Shown piece after piece: positions 1 to 6,171 of a stretch of 8,614 nt of DNA (position 1 is its first letter; every line of letters starts with the position of its first letter). The notes beneath the pieces were generated by a model that was given only the letters and a program-made list of their open reading frames with translations, ran no database searches and was not told the DNA's origin. This DNA comes from DATKHR01 sp035510155 (GTDB taxonomy: Bacteria > Acidobacteriota > Vicinamibacteria > Vicinamibacterales > CAVVIG01). Location: positions 1 to 8,614 of the forward strand of contig DATKHR010000314.1 of assembly GCA_035510155.1 (NCBI GenBank). The letters are read 5' to 3'. The position numbers and the translations under genes were made by a program.

Positions 1-507
1 TGGCACGGCGGCGTCGCCCACCAGCCAACCGCGTACAACCCGGTCAAGAACATCGCCTACGGCGTCGGAATCGAGGGCTGCTTCTCGACGAATGGCGCGG
101 CTGTGGCGTTCCTGTCACCCGAGGGCGGGATCGACGAGAAGAAGAGCGAGAAGCGTACGTTCAGCAGCGATCTGTACTACGGCTCGATCACAGCTTTCGA
201 TACGGTCAACCACAAGATCCTGGGAAAGGCCGTGACCGACATCGAGATTCGCTCGGGCGCGACGGACACGGCCGGCGGCCTGGTGTTCACGGCGTTGCAG
301 GACGGCTGGGTCATCGCCTACAACGACGAGACGCTCGAGGAGCTCTGGCGCTTCAATGTCGGCACGCCCCTCAAGGGCGCGCCGGTGACCTACGCGGTGG
401 GGCCGAAGCAGTATCTGGCCGTGCAATCCGGCGGACGCCACCTGCATCCCGTGAAGTTCGACAAGCTGGAAAACTCCAGCTATCTGTTCGTCTTCGCATT
501 GAACTGA
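1..507 (+). CDS. PQQ-dependent alcohol dehydrogenase (quinoprotein), C-terminal part
   Basis: This is the last 168 codons of a gene that begins before the window; frame 1 is open from base 1 to the TGA at 505-507. Quinoprotein dehydrogenases are periplasmic eight-bladed beta-propellers that oxidise alcohols with PQQ and pass electrons to a cytochrome c. Visible here are the late propeller blades: a SITAFDTV strand, then ATDTAGGLVFTALQDGWVIA, a blade signature shared by methanol and ethanol dehydrogenases, then ETLEELWRFNVGTPLKGAP with the ELW tryptophan motif, and a KQYLAVQSGGR strand near the end. There is no C-terminal heme domain, so this is a single-domain type I-like enzyme that needs a separate cytochrome. 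The convergent gene at 520-1029 encodes such a cytochrome, only 12 bp away. Substrate and metal (Ca or lanthanide) cannot be told, because the active-site part lies outside the window. Confidence 0.9.
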   Translation, partial: WHGGVAHQPTAYNPVKNIAYGVGIEGCFSTNGAAVAFLSPEGGIDEKKSEKRTFSSDLYYGSITAFDTVNHKILGKAVTDIEIRSGATDTAGGLVFTALQDGWVIAYNDETLEELWRFNVGTPLKGAPVTYAVGPKQYLAVQSGGRHLHPVKFDKLENSSYLFVFALN

Positions 508-519
508 GCGCGTCGGTCC

Positions 520-1029
520 TCACTTGGGGAACTCTTGGCACGCTTCGACATCCGATCCCCAGTAGTCGATGCACTTGGCGCGATCCATCGGACCTTTCCC
601 GACGACCTTCGAGAGCAGGAAGTCGACGACCAGATCGATCTCCCGCTGCTGAAAGGTCGCGGGAGGATCGGCCATCGGAGACTTGAGATCCGCCTGCTTC
701 ATGCCGTAACAGCGTCCGTCGGTATAGGCGAACTTGTCGAATGCCGGCATGCCGGTGCCGGGCCTGCCGCATTTGATCGTCGTGATCAGCCTCGTGCGAT
801 CGAGTCTCGTTTCGCGCAGGTTGGAACCATCCGGCATCTGACTGTCCATCTTGCGGCCATCACCGGCCCAGCCATGACAGGCCTTGCAATCTCCCTTTTG
901 CAAGTACAGCCGCATGCCGTCCGCGACGTCGGCGGCGTCTGGAGCCTGCGACTCGACGACAGGCACCTGGTGGGCGACAACCGTCAAGACAATCAGTCCG
1001 ACAGCCGAGAACCGACGTGTCGTGCGCAT
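520..1029 (-). CDS. secreted monoheme c-type cytochrome
   Basis: A 169-residue exported cytochrome c. Residues 1-27 look like a signal peptide: basic start MRTTRR, hydrophobic core, then VES before QAP. The heme attachment motif CKACH is at 48-52. The probable axial methionine is Met94 in GTGMPAF, a usual spacing for a class I cytochrome c. Four further cysteines (87, 107, 153, 164) could form two disulfides; this is more than the fold needs. The start is supported by GGAG seven bases upstream (complement 1037-1040). The neighbouring quinoprotein dehydrogenase gene on the other strand makes an electron-acceptor role likely, although partner genes are more often co-directional. The DUF2934 gene lies 60 bp upstream on the same strand, so co-transcription with it is possible. 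Confidence 0.88.
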   Translation of the reverse strand: MRTTRRFSAVGLIVLTVVAHQVPVVESQAPDAADVADGMRLYLQKGDCKACHGWAGDGRKMDSQMPDGSNLRETRLDRTRLITTIKCGRPGTGMPAFDKFAYTDGRCYGMKQADLKSPMADPPATFQQREIDLVVDFLLSKVVGKGPMDRAKCIDYWGSDVEACQEFPK

Positions 1030-1089
1030 GCGAGTGCTCCACAGCCGCCTAATCGTCTGCGGTGAGGCCCGGTGTCTCCCCTTCGACGA

Positions 1090-1374
1090 TCAAGCGGTGC
1101 CGGTGGCAGGTTCACCAATCTCCCTCAGTGTAGCCGAGGCCGCCGAAAGCTCGGATAACGCCGCTCGGGAATTCGTCACCTCTCGGAGTTCGCGCTCGGC
1201 CTGCAGCCAGTCCTCGACGTCCCGGCCGTGTTGGCAGCCTCGCTCGCAATAAAGCTCAAACGCACGTCTGGCAATATCGGCATCGGCCGGGTTCCGTGAT
1301 TCGTTCAGCGCGTGAGGTGTTACTCGCGTCGGCATGGTTACGACCTTTGTCGATCGTCTCGTTGATTTCGCCAT
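1090..1374 (-). CDS. DUF2934 domain protein
   Basis: A 94-residue cytoplasmic protein with a basic N-terminus. Residues about 32-65 match the DUF2934 pattern, in which a helix of the form ARRAFELYxERG is followed by QHGRDVEDWLQAEREL. The family is common in Acidobacteriota and Proteobacteria and has no established function. The C-terminal 30 residues are a low-complexity alanine and serine-rich helix. There is no signal peptide or membrane segment. The start is well supported: GGAGGA (complement 1381-1386) lies about seven bases upstream of the ATG. The next in-frame ATG, at codon 14, would still leave the domain whole. Odd: Cys43 and Cys47 form a CxxxC pair inside the conserved helix, where relatives as I recall them usually carry charged residues. 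Confidence 0.85.
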   Translation of the reverse strand: MAKSTRRSTKVVTMPTRVTPHALNESRNPADADIARRAFELYCERGCQHGRDVEDWLQAERELREVTNSRAALSELSAASATLREIGEPATGTA

Positions 1375-1414
1375 CAGGATTCCTCCAGAAGTGGGCCAGC
1401 GGTTTCATGACGAC

Positions 1415-1442
1415 TTTATGTCAGTCGGGGCCCTTCGTACAA
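1415..1442 (-). promoter_or_regulatory. possible promoter for the DUF2934 gene
   Basis: On the - strand TTGTAC (complement 1437-1442) stands 16 bases before CATAAA (complement 1415-1420), giving a leader of roughly 35 bases to the ATG at 1374. The boxes match the sigma-70 consensus only partly, so this is a guess from spacing and position. Confidence 0.25.
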
Positions 1443-1484
1443 GTATGAAATGTCCTTCTTCGCCGCAACAGGTGTTCGAGCGTC

Positions 1485-1513
1485 TTGTACTTCGCTCTCG
1501 ACTTTGGTACTCT
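1485..1513 (+). promoter_or_regulatory. possible promoter for the Nudix-CHAD-ParA operon
   Basis: TTGTAC (1485-1490) is followed after 17 bases by TACTCT (1508-1513), a weak sigma-70-like pair. It would start transcription near 1520 and give a leader of about 130 bases that contains the inverted repeats at 1554-1640. Its TTGTAC is the mirror image of the one proposed for the divergent DUF2934 gene. Support is positional only. Confidence 0.28.
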
Positions 1514-1553
1514 CTCCTCATACGCGGCTGCCCCGCCGGAGACTCGCGCTGAA

Positions 1554-1640
1554 TCGACCGACGGTCCCAGCCATGATCCCTGTGGATCTGCCCAGCGCGT
1601 TGGACGCTGAAACGCCCTTCAACCCCTGAGTAACGGTCGA
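1554..1640 (+). promoter_or_regulatory. inverted-repeat leader before the Nudix gene
   Basis: An outer 7-bp complementary pair, TCGACCG (1554-1560) and CGGTCGA (1634-1640), encloses two short perfect hairpins: GATCC-CTGT-GGATC (1575-1588) and CAGCG with a 7-base loop and CGCTG (1593-1609). TCGACCG also forms an 11-base near-continuous palindrome with its right neighbour (GACCGACGGTC, 1556-1566), which could compete with the outer stem. The outer stem ends two bases before the AGGAGG ribosome binding site at 1642-1647. As RNA this would be a closed multibranch leader that could affect access to that site. I recognise no known riboswitch class. Each stem alone could be chance in GC-rich DNA. 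Confidence 0.35.
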
Positions 1641-1651
1641 CAGGAGGATCG

Positions 1652-2065
1652 ATGGCGCGGGAACACCAGCAGGCAGCGGTCATTCCTTATCGGATCCGTA
1701 ACAGACGCGTCGAAATCGCCCTCGTGACGACCTTCAAGGGAAGGAGTTGGATCGTTCCCAAGGGGTGGGTCGACGATGGTGAACGGCCCCGCGACGCCGC
1801 CATGCGCGAAGCCGAGGAGGAGGCCGGGCTGCGAGGCGTGGTCGCGCGCAAGCCGCTTGGCCGCTATCGTCACGTCAAAGGCAAGGGTCTTCGTCGAGTG
1901 GACGTCTATCCGATGCGCGTCACGAAAGTGCTCGAACACTGGCTGGAGGATAAATTTCGGCGGCGACGCTGGATGCGCATCCGCGACGCTGCGGCCTGCC
2001 TGAGCGAAGAGCTGCAGCAGCTCATTCACGATCTCGAAGGCGCAGTCGAAGACTCCAGAAATTAG
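1652..2065 (+). CDS. Nudix hydrolase, DIPP/MutT-like
   Basis: A 137-residue cytoplasmic Nudix hydrolase; the family cleaves nucleoside diphosphates linked to another moiety, and related DIPP enzymes cleave diphosphoinositol polyphosphates, dinucleoside polyphosphates and polyphosphate. The Nudix box is complete at residues 38-60: Gly38, five residues, Glu44, seven residues, then R52-E53-A-E-E56-E57-A-G59-L60. WIVPKGWV just before it is the pattern typical of the DIPP-like branch, as are the VVARKPLGRYRH strand and the RRRRWMRI segment after the box. AGGAGG at 1642-1647, four bases before the ATG, fixes the start. It is the first gene of a three-gene operon, and its TAG shares one base with the GTG of the CHAD gene. 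Company with a CHAD protein points to a phosphate-chain substrate, but the sequence does not fix the substrate. Confidence 0.92.
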   Translation: MAREHQQAAVIPYRIRNRRVEIALVTTFKGRSWIVPKGWVDDGERPRDAAMREAEEEAGLRGVVARKPLGRYRHVKGKGLRRVDVYPMRVTKVLEHWLEDKFRRRRWMRIRDAAACLSEELQQLIHDLEGAVEDSRN

Positions 2066-3657
2066 TGAGAGCTGTGGGCAACAAGTGGTCGGCCGCAGCC
2101 GAATCGGTGTACGTCGTCCGGGACGAAGTTTCGACGGACGCGCTCACGAAGAGCCTCCGGGCGCTCCTCCCGACTCGCCATCATCCGATAGCCCGTCGCC
2201 GATTCACCGTGCTGGACACGTTCGATGGCCGCGTACGGCGAGCCGGCGCATGTCTCACACGAGGCGCCGTCAACGGTTCGTCCACCGTCAGGTGGCAGCC
2301 ACGCGGCGGAGGCAACCTGTCGGTTCGGCTCACGCAGTCGATCGACTTCGCGTGGGATCTTCCGGACGGTCCGCTGCAACGCGCGTTGACATCCATCATT
2401 GGGCCGCGGCGGCTGCTGGCGCAGGCCGACGCGGAGGAGTACGGATCGGAGCTCGACGTTCTCGATGATCTGGGAAAAACGATCGCACGTCTCAGAATCG
2501 CGTCGGGGCAGGCCCGGCTCCCGGTGCCGGGCGGCGGTTGGCTGACGCTGCCCGCGACCGTCACCCTGACGGGGCTGCGCGGCTACGAAGACGCCTACAG
2601 GCGGCTCGTGCCGGTGATCGAGAGCCGCCCGGGCGTCGAGTCGTGCGGCGAGGGTCGCGTCGGCGTGATGCTCCGCCGGGTCGGCGCGCCGGTCCGCGGC
2701 GACCTTTCATCGCCGAGCGTCGATCTCGCCCCGACGGTCCGGGCGGAGGCGGGCGCCCGGCAGATTCACGCGGCGCTGCTGGATGTCCTCCTGATCAACG
2801 AGCCGGGCGTCCGCGCCAATCTCGACACGGAGTTTCTGCACGACTTCCGCGTCACAGTCCGGCGCACGCGCTCGCTGCTGGGACAGATTAAGCACGTCTT
2901 CCCACCCGACGTTGTTCAGCACTTCGCGGCGGAGTTCTCGTGGATCGGCCATCTCACGGGTCCGCCGCGCGACATGGACGTGCTCATCCTCGCACTGAGA
3001 GAGCGACCAGGAGAGTGCTCGGTTGCGGACTTGGAACCGCTCACGCGGTTTTTGACCCGGGTGCAACAGCAGGAACACGACCGGCTCGTCTCGGCCTTGG
3101 ACAGCGTTCGCTATCGGCGGCTGACGTCGGACTGGAAGGCCTTCCTCGAGCGGCCGGTCACATCTGAAGCCGAGGCTCGAAACGCCGGAGCCCGTCTTTC
3201 AGACGTCGTCTCGTGGCGAGCATGGCGCTTGAGCCGGCGACTCGCCGACAGCGCCGACACGATCGACGATCACTCAACTGAAGAGCGGCTGCACAGGGTA
3301 CGCATCGACGCCAAAAAGCTGCGCTATCTGGTGGATATCCTGCCGGCGTTTTACAACACCGACGATCTCGAGCGCATTCTTGGTTCTCTGAAAAAGCTGC
3401 AGCGCGCGCTCGGTTATCTCAACGATGCACGTGTGCAAGAACAGCGGCTGCTCGAATGCGGGCAGGCGCTGTGCGCGGCCGGGGGGCCGCCCAACGTCGC
3501 GCTCGCCCTCGGTCGTCTGGCGGAGCAAAGCCGGCACCGCCGCGAGGGTCTCCGCGCGGAGGCGGTCGAGAGCCTGGCGCGATTCGGCACGGAACGCACG
3601 CGGTCGGCGTGTCGGCGCGCGTTCAAGCGAGCGCGGCCCAGGAAACACGCGCGATGA
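2065..3657 (+). CDS. CHAD domain protein with degenerate CYTH-like N-terminus
   Basis: A 530-residue soluble protein. The C-terminal part, about 228-520, is a CHAD domain, the helical bundle with conserved histidines and basic residues that binds polyphosphate and attaches proteins to polyphosphate granules. Seen motifs: LHDFRVTVRRTRSLL (258-272, His259), GPPRDMDVL (299-307), LHRVRIDAKKLRYLV (409-423, His410) and LQRALGYLNDARV (445-457); the tail is very arginine-rich. The N-terminal 15-205 resembles a CYTH (triphosphate tunnel) domain: VLDTFDGRVRRAGACLTR (49-66) matches the DT..dxrLrraGxxLR strand pair, and LDDLGKTIARLRI (132-144) matches a later strand. The metal-binding ExExK signature at its start is missing, so catalysis looks lost. 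Translation starts at GTG 2065 inside the Nudix stop (TAGTG) with no good ribosome site, implying coupling; GTG 2074 is an alternative. The stop overlaps the ATG of the ParA gene by four bases. Confidence 0.9.
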   Translation: MRAVGNKWSAAAESVYVVRDEVSTDALTKSLRALLPTRHHPIARRRFTVLDTFDGRVRRAGACLTRGAVNGSSTVRWQPRGGGNLSVRLTQSIDFAWDLPDGPLQRALTSIIGPRRLLAQADAEEYGSELDVLDDLGKTIARLRIASGQARLPVPGGGWLTLPATVTLTGLRGYEDAYRRLVPVIESRPGVESCGEGRVGVMLRRVGAPVRGDLSSPSVDLAPTVRAEAGARQIHAALLDVLLINEPGVRANLDTEFLHDFRVTVRRTRSLLGQIKHVFPPDVVQHFAAEFSWIGHLTGPPRDMDVLILALRERPGECSVADLEPLTRFLTRVQQQEHDRLVSALDSVRYRRLTSDWKAFLERPVTSEAEARNAGARLSDVVSWRAWRLSRRLADSADTIDDHSTEERLHRVRIDAKKLRYLVDILPAFYNTDDLERILGSLKKLQRALGYLNDARVQEQRLLECGQALCAAGGPPNVALALGRLAEQSRHRREGLRAEAVESLARFGTERTRSACRRAFKRARPRKHAR

Positions 3658-4913
3658 AAACGATCGCTATCTACAACATGAAGGGCGGCGTCGGCAAAAC
3701 CACAACCGCGGTCTGCCTGTCGTATCTCGCGGCGGAAGCCGGACGGCGGACCCTGTTGTGGGATCTCGATCCGCAGGCAGCGGCCAGCTTCGCCTTCCGT
3801 GTGCGGCCTCGCGTGTCGGGGTTCCGCAGGAAGAGCGTCGAGGACGGCGAAGCCCTGAGTGCGGCCATTAAAGAGACCGACTACTCCAACCTGCACCTGC
3901 TCCCGGCGGACTTCGCGTATCGCAAGTTCGAGCGGTTCCTCGTTTCGCTCGGCAAGACGGATCGCTTGCTGACCTGGCTTTTTGCCGCAATCGGCCGGGA
4001 CTTCGACGTCGTCTTCCTTGACTGCCCGGCAGGCTTTTCGCTGTTGACCGAGGGCATCGTCGCTGCGGCCGATGCGATCCTCGTGCCGACCATCCCGACC
4101 GTACTCTCGCTCCGAACGCTGTCACAACTGATCAAATGGGGCGATCGGTCCGCGTCGCGATCAAAGCTCGCTGCGTTTCTGAGCATGGTGGACCGCCGCA
4201 AGGCATTGCACCGGCAAGCGAGCGACTGGTGTGGCGCATTGACCGATGTTTTCCTGCCCTCACAAATCCCGTACGCGAGCATCGTCGAACAGATGACCGT
4301 GCGGCGCATGCCCCTTCCGGTATTCGCCGCGCGAGACCCGGCCACACTTGCATTCGCTCAGATCTGGGCGGAGCTCGAAAAGTGGCTTCGCCAGGACACG
4401 GAGGGGAACGCCCATCAGCCGCATCGATGGGGTGGCATGATGCAAGCCGTCGAAGCAGTGATCGAGCGGCTCGATCTGGCGGACCAGCAGCGGCCTGACG
4501 CTGACCACCCAGAAGAAGGCCCTGGCTGCATCGTCCATCGCTTCGACACAGAAGGTCGAGACCTGGAGCGGTGCGGCTACGTTCTCGAACTCCGCGAGGA
4601 GGCGAGAAGCCTGCTCATTGTGGCCGCCAGATCGGCAACCGACGATCTGAAGGACCCGACGAGCGGCGCACAAGCGCGCATCGACGGCTCATGGGCCCTC
4701 CAGATCCTTTCCGACGACCTGTCACCTCTCGCCGCGCTCGAACGACGGCTGGGGCACACCGGAATGGTGGGTCAGATTCGCGCCGTTGTCGGCGTGCGGC
4801 GGCTCCTGCGCACTCAGAGCTCGCTCTCGCCCCGCTCGATGCAACGAGCGTCAGTTCCCATGCGTGACGATGAACGGCGCGCGATCGACCATCGTACCCC
4901 GCAAGTACACTGA
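3654..4913 (+). CDS. ParA/MinD-like ATPase with C-terminal extension
   Basis: A 419-residue protein of the ParA/MinD ATPase family, whose ATP-bound dimers coat the nucleoid or membrane and place plasmids, chromosomes or organelles. The deviant Walker A motif KGGVGKTT is at 10-17 with signature Lys10 and catalytic Lys15; Walker A' is DLDPQ (37-41); Walker B is VVFLDCPAG (119-127). The ATPase fold seems to end near residue 246. Residues about 247-419 are extra compared with the usual 250-300 residue ParA, contain a helical stretch (261-278), an acidic proline-containing linker (280-290) and a mixed alpha/beta-looking part (292-390); I recognise no domain there. The start is ATG 3654, overlapping the CHAD stop as ATGA; an in-frame extension upstream to 3456 lies inside the CHAD gene and lacks the family's N-terminus. 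The last 63 bases overlap the amidohydrolase gene on the other strand. Operon context suggests polyphosphate granules as cargo (inference). Confidence 0.9.
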   Translation: MKTIAIYNMKGGVGKTTTAVCLSYLAAEAGRRTLLWDLDPQAAASFAFRVRPRVSGFRRKSVEDGEALSAAIKETDYSNLHLLPADFAYRKFERFLVSLGKTDRLLTWLFAAIGRDFDVVFLDCPAGFSLLTEGIVAAADAILVPTIPTVLSLRTLSQLIKWGDRSASRSKLAAFLSMVDRRKALHRQASDWCGALTDVFLPSQIPYASIVEQMTVRRMPLPVFAARDPATLAFAQIWAELEKWLRQDTEGNAHQPHRWGGMMQAVEAVIERLDLADQQRPDADHPEEGPGCIVHRFDTEGRDLERCGYVLELREEARSLLIVAARSATDDLKDPTSGAQARIDGSWALQILSDDLSPLAALERRLGHTGMVGQIRAVVGVRRLLRTQSSLSPRSMQRASVPMRDDERRAIDHRTPQVH

Positions 4914-6137
4914 CGCGATCTTGCGCGTGTTGGTGACGTTGTCCAGCGGGTTCGCGTCGAGCACGATGAAGTCGGCGCTCTTGTTCGCCTCAATCGTCCC
5001 GACGTCGGTCATCCGCAGGAATTGCGCGCCGTTGCGCGTCGCGGCGGTCAGGACCTGCATCGGCGTCATGCCTGCGACCACCATGTCTTCCATCTTCACG
5101 TGGGGGGCATACGGCGTGTTGCCGTCAGTGCCGACCACGATGCGCACGCCTGCGGCGTTCATCCTGGCCAAGTTGCGCGCCTGGATGCTCCAGAACGCGC
5201 GCGCCGTTGCATCGTCCTTGTTCGCCGCCTCGAGCTTCGCGAAGTCCGCGGGTGGAATGCTGTCGCGCAGCCAGCTGAGGTCCACCTTCACGCCACGGTC
5301 AGGCATGTTCGGCCCGAGCACCAGGTTCGGATGCTGCTTCACGAGCGCCATGAACTCGTCGTCCACGTCCTTGTCGCGCACGCTGTGCGCGAACGCGTCG
5401 ACCCCGGCGCGGAGCGTTCCCTTCGCGTCCTCGAGCGTGTAAATGTGCGTGATCGTGCGGAGTCCCTTCTTGTGCGCTTCGTCGATGACGGCGGAGTAGA
5501 TATCGGGCGTCAGCTTCTTCACCGTGCCCAGCCGGTCGTCGACCCAGAACTTGACGATGTCGACGTTCTTCGCTGCTTCCTCGTCCACCGCCTGGCGCGC
5601 TTCTGCCGCGGTCGTCACCCAGTGGGGCGCCGTCGTTCGCCCCGGTTCGGGCCCGGTGATGCCGCGACCCGCCGTGAAGAAACGTGCCGCACCCGGAATG
5701 CTGCCCGCTCGGGTTTCGGCGCGCATCTGGAACGACACGTCCGTCGTGTCTTGCCCAAGGCTCAGCGCCGCGCCAACGCCGTAAAACGCGCGACGTTTGA
5801 GATCGTTCAGCAGCAGCTCGCGCGTCTGGCTCAGATGCGTGTGCGTGTCGATGATCGCCGGCATCACGGTCTTGCCGGCGAGATTCACGCGCGTCGCCCC
5901 CGTGGGAATCGTGACCTGGCCCGCACGCCCGACCTGCGTGATCCGCGGGCCGTTGACGAGGAAGACGGCGTTTTCGATGATCGTCCGCCCGTCGCCCACA
6001 ATGACACGCGCGCCCTCGAAAGCGGTGACGCCGCCCTGCGGCTGGCCGAACGTCGGGGCAGGCCGGACTGAAAGAGCGGCCAGTATCAGCCCGACGAACG
6101 CGATCACGAGGCCGACTCGTGTCTTCAGCTGAACCAT
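4851..6137 (-). CDS. secreted metal-dependent amidohydrolase
   Basis: A 428-residue amidohydrolase-superfamily enzyme of the imidazolonepropionase/prolidase-like group, which hydrolyses amide or peptide-like bonds with one or two metals in a TIM barrel. A signal peptide (MVQLKTR, then a hydrophobic run to about residue 25, cut near FGQ) sends it out of the cytoplasm. Metal and catalytic residues visible: DTHTH (97-101), Lys196 in IVKFW (candidate carboxylated lysine), His231 in THIYT, His251 in AHSVRD and Asp338 in GTDGN. The small beta-sandwich is closed by SADFIVLDANPL (387-398) near the C-terminus, so the enzyme looks complete. ATG 6137 is preferred over the in-frame ATG 6149 because GGAGG (complement 6143-6147) sits five bases before it. 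It lies 34 bp after the serine hydrolase gene, probably on one transcript. The natural substrate is unknown. Confidence 0.92.
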   Translation of the reverse strand: MVQLKTRVGLVIAFVGLILAALSVRPAPTFGQPQGGVTAFEGARVIVGDGRTIIENAVFLVNGPRITQVGRAGQVTIPTGATRVNLAGKTVMPAIIDTHTHLSQTRELLLNDLKRRAFYGVGAALSLGQDTTDVSFQMRAETRAGSIPGAARFFTAGRGITGPEPGRTTAPHWVTTAAEARQAVDEEAAKNVDIVKFWVDDRLGTVKKLTPDIYSAVIDEAHKKGLRTITHIYTLEDAKGTLRAGVDAFAHSVRDKDVDDEFMALVKQHPNLVLGPNMPDRGVKVDLSWLRDSIPPADFAKLEAANKDDATARAFWSIQARNLARMNAAGVRIVVGTDGNTPYAPHVKMEDMVVAGMTPMQVLTAATRNGAQFLRMTDVGTIEANKSADFIVLDANPLDNVTNTRKIASVYLRGTMVDRAPFIVTHGN

Positions 6138-6142
6138 CGCAG

Positions 6143-6147
6143 CCTCC
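6143..6147 (-). promoter_or_regulatory. ribosome binding site deciding the amidohydrolase start
   Basis: GGAGG on the - strand stands five bases before ATG 6137. The upstream in-frame ATG at 6149 overlaps this site and has no purine-rich site of its own, so 6137 is the likely start. Confidence 0.75.
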
Positions 6148-6171
6148 ATCCAGGCGGGAGTTTACTCACGG

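Noticed and set aside
508..519. Terminator between the convergent dehydrogenase and cytochrome genes
   Set aside because: The 12-bp gap and nearby bases show no GC-rich stem with a T run.
1334..1552. 72-codon + frame in the divergent intergenic region
   Set aside because: It begins inside the DUF2934 gene, has no ribosome site and shows no recognisable sequence.
3456..3653. N-terminal extension of the ParA-like frame
   Set aside because: It lies inside the CHAD gene, is arginine and glycine-rich, and precedes the normal ParA start MKTIAIYNMKGG.
5022..6071. 349-codon open frame on the + strand
   Set aside because: It lies wholly antisense to the amidohydrolase, which has all its catalytic motifs. 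The product is arginine, histidine and valine-rich, as expected of a GC-rich shadow frame.
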